DNA of 64,000 bases, taken from the NCBI RefSeq assembly GCF_021173085.1, contig NZ_CP076413.1:1488001-1552000 (forward strand). Reading direction: 5' to 3'. The translations under genes were made by a program, and so were the position numbers. This stretch comes from Ralstonia wenshanensis (lineage in GTDB: Bacteria; Pseudomonadota; Gammaproteobacteria; Burkholderiales; Burkholderiaceae). Numbering within the stretch: the stretch's first letter is position 1; every line of letters begins with the position of its first letter. Of this stretch, positions 56,684 through 64,000 are shown in pieces. The notes beneath the pieces were generated by a model. It was given only the letters and a program-made list of their open reading frames with translations, had not been told where the DNA came from and made no database searches.

Positions 56684-58159
56684 ATGCAAGCGAATCTGAG
56701 CCATGCAGCCACACCGGCGGCCACCAACGAAGAGATCGTGCAATGGAGCGCGATCGAGCTGTCCCGGCGCATCCACGCGCGCGATGTGTCGTGCGTCGAA
56801 GTCATGGAGGCGTTCCTTGCGCAGATCGATCGCCATAACCCGACGGTGAACGCCGTGGTCGCCCGCATCGATGCCGAATCCGCCATCGACCAGGCACGCG
56901 AGCGCGATGTGCTGCTGTCGCAGGGCTTGTCCGGCGGCTGGATGCATGGTTTTCCGCAAGCGCCCAAGGATCTTGCCGCCACGGCGGGCATGGTGACGGC
57001 GATGGGCAGTCTCGCCATGGCGCGCAATGTGCCGACGCATGACAGCATCGTCATCGAGCGCATTCGCCGGCAGGGCACCGTGCTGATCGGCAAGACGAAC
57101 ACGCCGGAGTTCGGCCTCGGTTCGCACACCTACAACCGCGTGTACGGCATCACACGCAACGCCTGGAACCCCGAGCGCTCGGCGGGCGGCAGCAGCGGTG
57201 GCACGGCCGCCGCGCTGGCGCTGAACATGCTGCCCGTGGCCGACGGCAGCGACATGATGGGCTCGCTGCGCAACCCCGCCGCCTGGAACAACATCTACGG
57301 CCTGCGCCCGAGCCTCGGTCGCGTACCTTACGGCCCCACCGGCGACGTGTTCTTCCAGCAACTCGGCACTGAAGGCCCGATGGCGCGCAATCCGCACGAC
57401 CTCGCCTGGCTGCTCGCCACGCAAGCCGGTTACGACCCGCGTGCGCCGCTGTCGCTAAGCGACGATCCGGCGTGCTTCATGCAGCCGCTGCACCGGGATT
57501 TCCGGCAGTCGCGCATTGGCTGGTTGGGCGATTTCGGGGGCTACCTTGCCATCGACGCCGAAGTGCTGGCCGTCAACGAGCAGGCGCTCGACACGTTCGA
57601 CACGCTGGGCTGCCATGTCGAAACCGTACGGCCTTTCTTCGCCATGGATGCGCTATGGGAATGCTGGTGCACGCTGCGCGCGCTGAGCGTGTCCGGCAAC
57701 CTCGGCCTGCTGTACGACAACGCCGCCACGCGCGATTTGCTCAAGCCCGAAGCGATCTGGGAAATCGAGCACGGACGCGGCCGCACCGCCATCGACATCA
57801 ACCGTGCCATCGCCACGCGTGCGAGCTGGTACCAGGCGCTACTGCGGCAGTTTGCGCACTACGATTTCCTCGTCCTGCCCTGCACGCAGATTGCGCCCTT
57901 CCCTGCCGAAGAACACTGGCCCAAGAGCGTCGCCGGCCGCGCGATGGACACGTATCACCGCTGGATGGAAGTCGTGATTGGCGCCACGCTGGCGGGCGTG
58001 CCGGCGGCGAGCCTGCCGTCCGGCTTGACCGTCGAAGGCCTGCCGCTGGGCCTGCAGGTGATTGCGCCGCCCCGGTCGGAGTTTGCCTTGCTGCAACTTG
58101 CCGCCGCGTGGCACGAGGCGTTTGCGCCAGCGCGTGCGGCGTCGCCGCTATTGGGCTGA
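56684..58159 (+). CDS. Amidase-signature-family amidase
   Basis: 491 residues, Ser-cisSer-Lys hydrolase. Catalytic K95 (APKDLAAT), cis-Ser S170 (SAGGSSGGTAAALA) and nucleophile S194 in GSDMMGSLRNPAAW. The usual AS motif reads GSDxGGSxRxPA; here MMG replaces GG, a small deviation. It hydrolyses an amide, with substrate unknown; it might act on a product of the M20 enzyme or on a related compound. The 3' end overlaps the convergent LysR gene by 12 bp. Confidence 0.9.
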   Translation: MQANLSHAATPAATNEEIVQWSAIELSRRIHARDVSCVEVMEAFLAQIDRHNPTVNAVVARIDAESAIDQARERDVLLSQGLSGGWMHGFPQAPKDLAATAGMVTAMGSLAMARNVPTHDSIVIERIRRQGTVLIGKTNTPEFGLGSHTYNRVYGITRNAWNPERSAGGSSGGTAAALALNMLPVADGSDMMGSLRNPAAWNNIYGLRPSLGRVPYGPTGDVFFQQLGTEGPMARNPHDLAWLLATQAGYDPRAPLSLSDDPACFMQPLHRDFRQSRIGWLGDFGGYLAIDAEVLAVNEQALDTFDTLGCHVETVRPFFAMDALWECWCTLRALSVSGNLGLLYDNAATRDLLKPEAIWEIEHGRGRTAIDINRAIATRASWYQALLRQFAHYDFLVLPCTQIAPFPAEEHWPKSVAGRAMDTYHRWMEVVIGATLAGVPAASLPSGLTVEGLPLGLQVIAPPRSEFALLQLAAAWHEAFAPARAASPLLG

Positions 58160-59077
58160 GCGATGCATGCGTGCCGTGTTTTCCCGGCACGCGCCTAGCC
58201 AATCCCACACCGCGCGCACGGCAGCGTCGTCAAGCCGCGCAGACGGCGCCACGGCCCAGAAGGCGTAGCGCTGAATGACCGGCGCTGCGAACGGCTGGAC
58301 GAGCGCGCCAGCCTCCAAGGCATCGCGCACCAGCGGCAGGTTCGCCAGGATCACACCCTGCCCGGCCATTGCCGCCGACATGGCATGTCCGTCATCGGAC
58401 AGCACGATGCCTGCGTCCGTCTTGAGGGTGTGCTCGATACCCGCTGCGCGTGCCCACATCGGCCAGCCAATCGCCTGCGGCAGCGTGCGCTGCCATTCGG
58501 AGTGGATGAGCGGCACGCGCGCCAGATCGTCGTGCGACTGCACCTTCAGGCCCGGGTGGCAGACCGGCGCATAGGCGTCGCCAAAGAGCCGTTCGGTGAC
58601 GAAGCCATTCCCCGTGGCTGGCGTTTCGCCATAGCGCACGGCAAGGTCTGCGCTGCCGCCATGCAAATCGACCACGGTGTCGGACGCATGAATGCGCAAA
58701 TCCACCTCCGGATGCTGCGTCGCAAATTCACCAAGTCGCGGCACCAGCCAGCGGGCAGCAAGCCCCATCGGTGCCGTGAGCGTCACGCGCTGACGCCCCG
58801 GTTGTGCCTGCGTGCCGCGAATGGAATCGATGGCCTGGGCAAACGCGTCAAAGCCGGTATTGAGCACCGGGTACAGCTGCTCGCCGGCAGCTGACAGGCG
58901 CAGCGCACGCACGTGGCGTTCGAACAGCACCACGCCCAGCGCATCTTCCAGGCGGCGGATCTGATGGCTGACAGCCGTGGGCGTGACCGACAGCTCGTCG
59001 GCAGCGCGCTTCATGCTGAGGTGACGCGCGGTGGCTTCAAAGGCGCGCAGCGCGCTCAGGGGTGGCAGTTTTCGCAT
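58148..59077 (-). CDS. LysR-family regulator (GcvA-like)
   Basis: 309 residues. LPPLSALRAFEATARHLSMKRAADELSVTPTAVSHQIRRLE at the N-terminus is the GcvA-subgroup winged helix, and the effector domain follows (QRVTLTAPMGLAARWLVPRLGEF, GSADLAVRYG, AMAGQGVILANLPLV). The ATG at 59077 gives the normal family start; a start at 59203 extends into the intergenic region. Divergent from azoR with 142 bp between; it may control azoR or the amidase operon, which it overlaps at the 3' end. Confidence 0.9.
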   Translation of the reverse strand: MRKLPPLSALRAFEATARHLSMKRAADELSVTPTAVSHQIRRLEDALGVVLFERHVRALRLSAAGEQLYPVLNTGFDAFAQAIDSIRGTQAQPGRQRVTLTAPMGLAARWLVPRLGEFATQHPEVDLRIHASDTVVDLHGGSADLAVRYGETPATGNGFVTERLFGDAYAPVCHPGLKVQSHDDLARVPLIHSEWQRTLPQAIGWPMWARAAGIEHTLKTDAGIVLSDDGHAMSAAMAGQGVILANLPLVRDALEAGALVQPFAAPVIQRYAFWAVAPSARLDDAAVRAVWDWLGACRENTARMHRSAQ

Positions 59078-59219
59078 GCGCGGGATTGTGTCACGGGCGC
59101 TTTTCCCGCGTGGGCGGCATGGATGAATCCATGTCAGCCATCGCGCGCAAAACATGTCGTTTGTCGCAGTGCAGCGCGGTTCGTAGAGTGGGCACACCTC
59201 CACTCATCGACGATTCAAC

Positions 59220-59903
59220 ATGACCCGCCTTCTGCATCTGGATTCCAGCGCCCGGCCGGGCAGCTCCGAGACTTCACGCCACGGCTCGCACACGCGCCGG
59301 CTCTCCGCGCGCTTCGTGCAGCGCTGGCTTGAGCATGCGCCCGATACGCAGGTCGTCTATCGCGACATCGGGGCCGAACCGCCGTCGCCCGTGGACGGCG
59401 GCTGGGTGCACGCCGCGTTCACGCCGCCCGCGCAGCGCGAACCGTGGATGCACGACCGCCTTGCGCAAAGCGATGCGCTGATCGACGAGTTGCTTGCCGC
59501 CGACGTGATCGTGGCCGGCGTGCCGATGTACAACTTCGGCATGCCCGCGCAGTTCAAGGCGTATATCGACAATATCGTGCGCGTTGGCCGCACGTTCGGC
59601 TTCGACCGCAGCCGCCCCGGCGAGCCCTATTGGCCGCTGCTGGCCGGCATGAACAAGCGCCTCGTCATCCTCAGCGCGCGCGGCGATTTCGGTTACGGCC
59701 CTGGCCAGCGCATTGCGCACATGAACCACGTGGAAGGCGGCGTTGCAACGGCATTCGGCTACATCGGCATCACCGATGTGGCCTCCGTCGCTATCGAATA
59801 CGACGAGTTTGCAGACGACCGACTGCGTGCGTCGATTGCATCGGCCGAAAACGATGTCGACGCGCTGGTCGCGCGTATGGCCGCCGCCGAGGAAGCGGCC
59901 TAG
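59220..59903 (+). CDS. azoR: FMN-dependent NADH-azoreductase
   Basis: 227 residues of the flavodoxin-like AzoR family: LLHLDSSARPGSSETSR (FMN phosphate loop), VAGVPMYNFGMPAQFKAYIDN (the PMYNF..P..lK..iD signature) and a C-terminal ARGDFGYGPGQR segment. It reduces azo compounds and quinones by two-electron steps. It is divergent from a GcvA-like LysR regulator, and its last 4 bp overlap the convergent phosphodiesterase gene. Confidence 0.92.
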   Translation: MTRLLHLDSSARPGSSETSRHGSHTRRLSARFVQRWLEHAPDTQVVYRDIGAEPPSPVDGGWVHAAFTPPAQREPWMHDRLAQSDALIDELLAADVIVAGVPMYNFGMPAQFKAYIDNIVRVGRTFGFDRSRPGEPYWPLLAGMNKRLVILSARGDFGYGPGQRIAHMNHVEGGVATAFGYIGITDVASVAIEYDEFADDRLRASIASAENDVDALVARMAAAEEAA

Positions 59904-60754
59904 TCGATCAGCCGGCCGTCTGCCTCAAAGAACGGATGCGGACCATCGAATTGCCCCACGTAGGCGAGGTGGCTCACCAGGCCCTGCCCCGGCACCCATG
60001 CGTGCACCTTGTAGGCGGGCGGCTCCATCACGAAGCCGGGCGCCGCGTCGGGGTCGAGATCCAGCGCCACCTGGTGCGCGGGTGATGGGCATGTCGATGC
60101 GACGGTGCCCGCAAAGCGCACGTCAATGGAGCGATGCAGATGCCCGCAGATGATGCGCTCGACGTTGCCGGCCGCACGCACGATCTGGGCGAAGGCCGGG
60201 ATGTCTTCCTCGGCCAGCGATTGCACGTCCATGTGGCCGATGCCGGTGGCGAACGGCGGGTGATGCATCGCGATGACGGTCGGGCGTTGCGTCTCGCGCG
60301 CCAGCGCTTCAGCCAGCCAATCCAGACGCCGCACGCCCAGGCGGCCACCCGGATGGCCGGTGTCCAGCGTATCGAGCGCGATCAGGCGCACGTCGCCAAT
60401 GTCGGTCCAGTATTGGAAAGCGCGCGTGTCTTGCGCGGTGGCCGGAATGGGCGCAAGCCAATCGGCAAACGCTTCGCGGGCGGCATCGCGGCCGTCGTGG
60501 TTGCCCAGTACGGGCAGCATGCGGATGCCAGCCGCATCGAGCGGCGCCAGTACGGCGCGCAGGTGCGCGTACTCCTCCGGCGCGCCAGCGTCCACGAGAT
60601 CACCGGTCAGCACGATGGCGTCCGGTCTCTCCGGCTGCGCCAGGATATGCGCCACGCAGCGTGCCAAGTAGGCCGCCGAATCCACGCGCCGATACGCCAG
60701 TCGCCCCGGGCGCTTGATATGAAGATCGGTGAGTTGCAGGAAATGCATCGGCAT
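59900..60754 (-). CDS. Calcineurin-like metallophosphodiesterase (GpdQ/CpdA type)
   Basis: 284 residues, class III cyclic-nucleotide/glycerophosphodiester phosphodiesterase type. Metal-site motifs: D10-L-H12, G51-D52 (GDLVD), GN85-H86-D87, HHPP and GHLHR. No signal peptide. The start overlaps the ABC ATPase stop (TGATG), so it is the last gene of the minus-strand ABC operon, suggesting that the imported substrate contains a phosphodiester or phosphonate. It converges with azoR with 4 bp overlap. Confidence 0.9.
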   Translation of the reverse strand: MPMHFLQLTDLHIKRPGRLAYRRVDSAAYLARCVAHILAQPERPDAIVLTGDLVDAGAPEEYAHLRAVLAPLDAAGIRMLPVLGNHDGRDAAREAFADWLAPIPATAQDTRAFQYWTDIGDVRLIALDTLDTGHPGGRLGVRRLDWLAEALARETQRPTVIAMHHPPFATGIGHMDVQSLAEEDIPAFAQIVRAAGNVERIICGHLHRSIDVRFAGTVASTCPSPAHQVALDLDPDAAPGFVMEPPAYKVHAWVPGQGLVSHLAYVGQFDGPHPFFEADGRLID

Positions 60755-61815
60755 CAGGCTTGCAGGGTCAGAAGGCGGTCTTCCGGAACATCGAAGCCGA
60801 CCGTATGGCCCGGCGCAAATTGCTGGCGGCCGGGCACGTCGATGAAGAGCGGCATGGCCGACACGCCCGCCACGCGCACGCGGGTGCGGAAACCGAGAAA
60901 CACCGCCGATTCGACCGTGCCTTTGAGCGCGGCCTGGGCCGGGTCCGCCAGCACGGCATCTTCGGGGCGGAAAAACACGGCGTTGCCTTCGCCTGCCGGC
61001 ACGAGGACGCGGCCCCCCGCGCAGACGAATGTGCCGTCCTCTCGCGCGCCGTCAAGCCGGTTCATGACGCCGATGAAATCCGCCACGTGCCGGTTGGCCG
61101 GCTGGAAGTAGATTTCGCGCGGCGTGCCGATCTGCGCAATGCGGCCGGCTTCCATGACGACGATGCGATCGGCCAGCGCCATTGCCTCTTCCTGGTCGTG
61201 TGTCACGTAGATGGTCGTGATGCCGAGGCTGCGCAGCAGGCGGTCCATCTCGGCGCGCACGGATTCACGCAGCTTGGCGTCGAGCGCCGTGAGGGGTTCG
61301 TCGAGCAGCAGCACGCGCGGCTCGGGCGCCAGCGCGCGCGCCAGGGCCACGCGTTGGCGCTGCCCGCCGGAGAGCTGATCCACACCGCGGTCTGCATACG
61401 GCGTGAGGTGCATCATCTCCAGCAGCGTGTTCGCCCGGGCGCTGATCTGCGTGTCGGACAAGCCGTTCTGCCGGCGCTGGATGCGCAGGCCGTATTCCAC
61501 ATTGCCCCGCACACTCAGGTTGGGAAATAGCGCGTAGCTCTGGAACACCATGCCGACGCGGCGGCGCTCGATCGGGCGCGCGGTGACGTCTTCGTCGCCA
61601 AAGTGCACGGTGCCGCCGGCGTCCGGCGCTTCCAGCCCGGCGACGATGCGCAGCGTGGTGGTCTTGCCGCAGCCCGAGGGGCCGAGCAGCACGACGGTTT
61701 CGCCGGCGGCGATATCGAGGTCCATCGACTCCAGCACGCGCTGGCCGCCGAAGTGTTTTCCGCAGCCGCGCAGCCGGATCGGCACGGGCGCGAGATGTAG
61801 GGGTTCGGTACTCAT
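60754..61815 (-). CDS. ABC importer ATP-binding protein (PotA/FbpC/AEP type)
   Basis: 353 residues. Walker A GPSGCGKTT (45-53), Q-loop FQSYALFP, signature LSGGQRQR, Walker B LLLDEPLTALD and switch His in VTHDQEEA; the C-terminal 120 residues are a TOBE domain (FFRPEDAVLA, VPEDRLL). This is the spermidine/iron/2-aminoethylphosphonate importer class. The ATG at 61815 has AAAGG upstream and overlaps the permease stop by 4 bp. Confidence 0.92.
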   Translation of the reverse strand: MSTEPLHLAPVPIRLRGCGKHFGGQRVLESMDLDIAAGETVVLLGPSGCGKTTTLRIVAGLEAPDAGGTVHFGDEDVTARPIERRRVGMVFQSYALFPNLSVRGNVEYGLRIQRRQNGLSDTQISARANTLLEMMHLTPYADRGVDQLSGGQRQRVALARALAPEPRVLLLDEPLTALDAKLRESVRAEMDRLLRSLGITTIYVTHDQEEAMALADRIVVMEAGRIAQIGTPREIYFQPANRHVADFIGVMNRLDGAREDGTFVCAGGRVLVPAGEGNAVFFRPEDAVLADPAQAALKGTVESAVFLGFRTRVRVAGVSAMPLFIDVPGRQQFAPGHTVGFDVPEDRLLTLQA

Positions 61816-62609
61816 CGGGAAGCCTTTCCGTTGTTCACCCGCAGGCCGCCAAAGCGCTGCATCAGCACCAACAGCGGCACGATCATGACGAAGAAGATCA
61901 GCGTGTAGGCGCTGGCGATTTCCAGGCGCATCGACGCATAGGTGTCGGCCAGGCCGACCGGCAGGGTTTTGGTTTCCGGTGTGTGCAGCATCCAGGTGAG
62001 GTTGAACTCGCCCACCGAGAGCGTCACCACTGTCAATGCCCCGGCCAGGATGCCGGGCTGCACGTTGGGCAGAACGATGGTGCGAAAGCGCTGCCAGAAC
62101 GACGCGCCCAGGCTGGCGGCGCCCTCCTCCAGCGTCTTCAGGTTCTGGCCTGCCGCCACGGCTGCAACCGAGCGCACCATGAACGGCAGCGTGAACACCA
62201 CATGCCCGACGACGATGAACCACAGGCTCTCGCGAAAACCGCCAAAGCCGCCATAGGCCACGATCAACCCCAGCGCCGTCGCCAAGCCAGGCAGCGCCAC
62301 GGGCAGCGTCAGGAATTCTTCGATCAGGCGGCTTGCACGGCTCTGACGCCGCGCCAGTACATAGCCCGCAGGCACGCCGGCCGCGAGCACGATCACCAGC
62401 GTGCACAGCGCCACCAGCAGCGACATCCAGATTGACGCCTGATACATATCCCAGACCTGGGCGACCCAATCGAGCGTCCATCCACTCTTGAATCCGCGGA
62501 TGTAGTTGCGCGTCAGCCCCACGGCCATCGACAGCACAACCGGCACGATCAGGAACAGGCACAGCAGCAGCGTGATACCCCACTGGGCAATGGACAAAGC
62601 GCGCTTCAT
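61812..62609 (-). CDS. ABC importer permease (PotC-like)
   Basis: 265 residues with six predicted membrane helices. The cytoplasmic coupling loop contains EEGAASLGASFWQRFRTIVLPNVQPGI, the EAA motif in PotBC-type permeases. Its start overlaps the other permease stop by 4 bp and its own stop overlaps the ATPase start by 4 bp. Confidence 0.92.
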   Translation of the reverse strand: MKRALSIAQWGITLLLCLFLIVPVVLSMAVGLTRNYIRGFKSGWTLDWVAQVWDMYQASIWMSLLVALCTLVIVLAAGVPAGYVLARRQSRASRLIEEFLTLPVALPGLATALGLIVAYGGFGGFRESLWFIVVGHVVFTLPFMVRSVAAVAAGQNLKTLEEGAASLGASFWQRFRTIVLPNVQPGILAGALTVVTLSVGEFNLTWMLHTPETKTLPVGLADTYASMRLEIASAYTLIFFVMIVPLLVLMQRFGGLRVNNGKASR

Positions 62610-63457
62610 GCTGCCGCTCCGCTTGGGCTACCACTCGCCGTGCGCGCAATCGCCAGCACCAGCCACGTCACCACGCCCAGCACCACCGACAGCGCCGCCG
62701 CCATCGCAATCCCGGCGTTGAGCGTGAACTCGGTATAGATCGTCATCGGCAAGACGTCGATATCGGTGGCGAGGGTGAAGGCGGTGCCGAATGCCCCCAT
62801 CGACGTGGCAAAGCAGATCGCGCCGGAGGCGATCAGCGCTGGCGCCAATCCCGGCACCAGCACATCGCGCGTCACCTGCCACGACGATGCACCCAGCGAG
62901 CGTGCCGCCTCTTCCAATGAACGATCGAGCTTTTCCGCCGCTGCCATGACCGTCAGCACCACCCGCGGAATCGAGAAATACAGGTAGCCGAGAAACAGCC
63001 CGCCGATGGAATAGGCGAAGACCCATTTCTCGCCGACGAGCTTGTGCGTGAGGTCACCCAGCAGGCCCTGGCGCCCGGCCAGCAGGATCACCATGAAGCC
63101 GACCACCACGCCGGGAAACGCCAGCGGAAACGTCAGCATGGCGGTAATCATCCGCTTGCCCGGCACGTTGTGGCGCACCAGAAACAACCCGGCAATGGTC
63201 GAGAGAATGAGCGTCGCCAGCGTGACCGCCGCCGACAGCACCACCGTCGAGAACAGACTGCCCAGGTAGCGTGGTGTGGTGAGCGCCGCCGTGTAGGTGG
63301 CGACCAGCCCTTCGCTGCCGCTCACACGCAGCAGCGCGGCCATCGGCAGCAGCCAGAACGCGCAGAACAGCGCGACGGCCGGTGCCAGCAACGCCACCCG
63401 CCACCGTGCGGGCAACACCGCATCGTCGGGCAAGGTGGTTCGGGTGACGGTGCTCAT
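62606..63457 (-). CDS. ABC importer permease (PotB-like)
   Basis: 283 residues, six predicted helices. EAA loop LEEAARSLGASSWQVTRDVLVPGLAPAL is complete. The start at 63457 begins MSTVTRTTLPDDAVLPARWR, a cytoplasmic lead-in to helix 1; the frame is open further upstream but lies inside the binding-protein gene. The binding-protein stop is 2 bp upstream. Confidence 0.92.
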   Translation of the reverse strand: MSTVTRTTLPDDAVLPARWRVALLAPAVALFCAFWLLPMAALLRVSGSEGLVATYTAALTTPRYLGSLFSTVVLSAAVTLATLILSTIAGLFLVRHNVPGKRMITAMLTFPLAFPGVVVGFMVILLAGRQGLLGDLTHKLVGEKWVFAYSIGGLFLGYLYFSIPRVVLTVMAAAEKLDRSLEEAARSLGASSWQVTRDVLVPGLAPALIASGAICFATSMGAFGTAFTLATDIDVLPMTIYTEFTLNAGIAMAAALSVVLGVVTWLVLAIARTASGSPSGAAA

Positions 63458-63459
63458 GC

Positions 63460-64000
63460 TCAGCGGACCTCGTTCAGGTAGCGCGTGCCAAACGCCTGCT
63501 GGCCGGCCGCCATCTTGTTGAAGTCGACGGTCTTTGCGCGGGCGTATTCGCTGGCCGGCAGGAAGCGCGAGGCGGCTTCCTTGCTCATGGCGCTGGCGCG
63601 CACCGGGCGCAGGTAGGCGTTGGCCCACAGCGTCTGGCCTTCGTCCGACAGCACGAAATCCAGCACCTTCTTGGCATTCTCGGCATGCGGCGCACCGGCG
63701 GTCAGGCTCATCACATATGGCACGGCAATCGTGCCTTCCTGCGGAATCACAAACTCCACGTTGGCGTGATCCTTGTACTTGGCGCGATAGGCGTTGAAGT
63801 CGTAGTCCAGCAGGATGGGGATTTCGCCTGCCACGACGCGCGCGTAGGCGGTCTGCTTCGGCACGATCGGCGCGTTCTTCTTCAACTGCTTGAACCACTC
63901 GATGGCGGGGCTGAAGTTGTCGAGCGTGCCACCCAGCGCCTGGTTGACCGCCACGGCGCCCACGTAGCCGACAAAGGCACTGCTCGGGTCCAGATAGCCC
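63460..64000 (-). CDS. ABC importer substrate-binding protein, partial (N-terminus cut off)
   Basis: The last 180 residues of a periplasmic binding protein; the frame is open to the window edge. Visible pieces include YLDPSSAFVGYVGAVAVNQA at the edge, then VVAGEIPILLDYDFNAYRAK, EFVIPQEGTIAVPYVMSLTAG and VLDFVLSDEGQTLWANAYLRPVR. This is the family of iron(III), putrescine and 2-aminoethylphosphonate binding proteins. Signal peptide and start lie outside the window. First gene of the operon visible here. Confidence 0.88.
   Translation of the reverse strand, partial: GYLDPSSAFVGYVGAVAVNQALGGTLDNFSPAIEWFKQLKKNAPIVPKQTAYARVVAGEIPILLDYDFNAYRAKYKDHANVEFVIPQEGTIAVPYVMSLTAGAPHAENAKKVLDFVLSDEGQTLWANAYLRPVRASAMSKEAASRFLPASEYARAKTVDFNKMAAGQQAFGTRYLNEVR

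Overview
The window is a high-GC, densely packed stretch of chromosome from a beta-proteobacterium. Gene content and protein style point to Burkholderiaceae, most likely Ralstonia: LysR-controlled cat-ben genes, CX14CX2C-type QueE, a MgtC/SapB protein, CreA, and small DUF families typical of that group. This assignment is inference from recognised protein families; no database search was possible. I see no insertion sequence, prophage, integrase, tRNA, rRNA or CRISPR array, so most of the window looks like ordinary chromosome.

Layout, 1-15 kb: a tRNA-modification and housekeeping run (queE, queD, tadA, ldcA, then the ABC-F gene ybiT); a secreted carboxymuconolactone-decarboxylase-family protein lying between two similar terminator sequences; a succinyl-CoA:acetate CoA-transferase-type gene; a LysR regulator; an aldehyde dehydrogenase; a GH15 hydrolase divergent from a kinase-like DUF2252 gene; and a class I DAHP synthase. 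From 15 to 21 kb: an orphan two-domain fimbrial adhesin broken by one in-frame amber codon, a methyl-accepting chemotaxis protein, a small membrane protein, an MgtC/SapB protein and an extended SDR.

From 21 to 29 kb, one minus-strand operon encodes a molybdenum hydroxylase of the form II 'CO dehydrogenase-like' class with its maturation set, in transcription order coxS-coxL-coxM-coxD-coxE-coxG-xdhC. The active-site loop AYRGAGR argues against true CO oxidation. From 29 to 36 kb: a 58-residue orphan protein, CreA, a LysR/MFS divergent pair and a large class A penicillin-binding protein with an eroded glycosyltransferase signature.

From 35.6 to 42.8 kb lies a complete benzoate-to-muconolactone route: a CatR-like regulator divergent from catB-catC-catA-benA-benB-benC-benD. 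Two ATAC-N7-GTAT-type sites lie 22 bp apart in the divergent promoter region. A second orphan small protein (55 residues) follows, and its promoter shares an unusual architecture with that of the 58-residue protein 14 kb away. Then come the biotin genes bioA-bioF-bioD without bioB.

From 46.8 to 54 kb there are lipoproteins, small zinc-ribbon and DUF proteins, YjdM, and an MFS/AraC pair. From 52.9 to 59 kb a transport-and-hydrolysis cassette (LysR, MHS-type transporter, M20 amidohydrolase, amidase, LysR) probably imports and cleaves an amide. If the substrate is an aroyl-glycine such as hippurate, it would feed the benzoate genes. The right end holds an azoreductase and a minus-strand ABC importer operon (binding protein cut by the window edge, two permeases, ATPase) ending in a calcineurin-like phosphodiesterase, which suggests uptake of a phosphorus-containing substrate.
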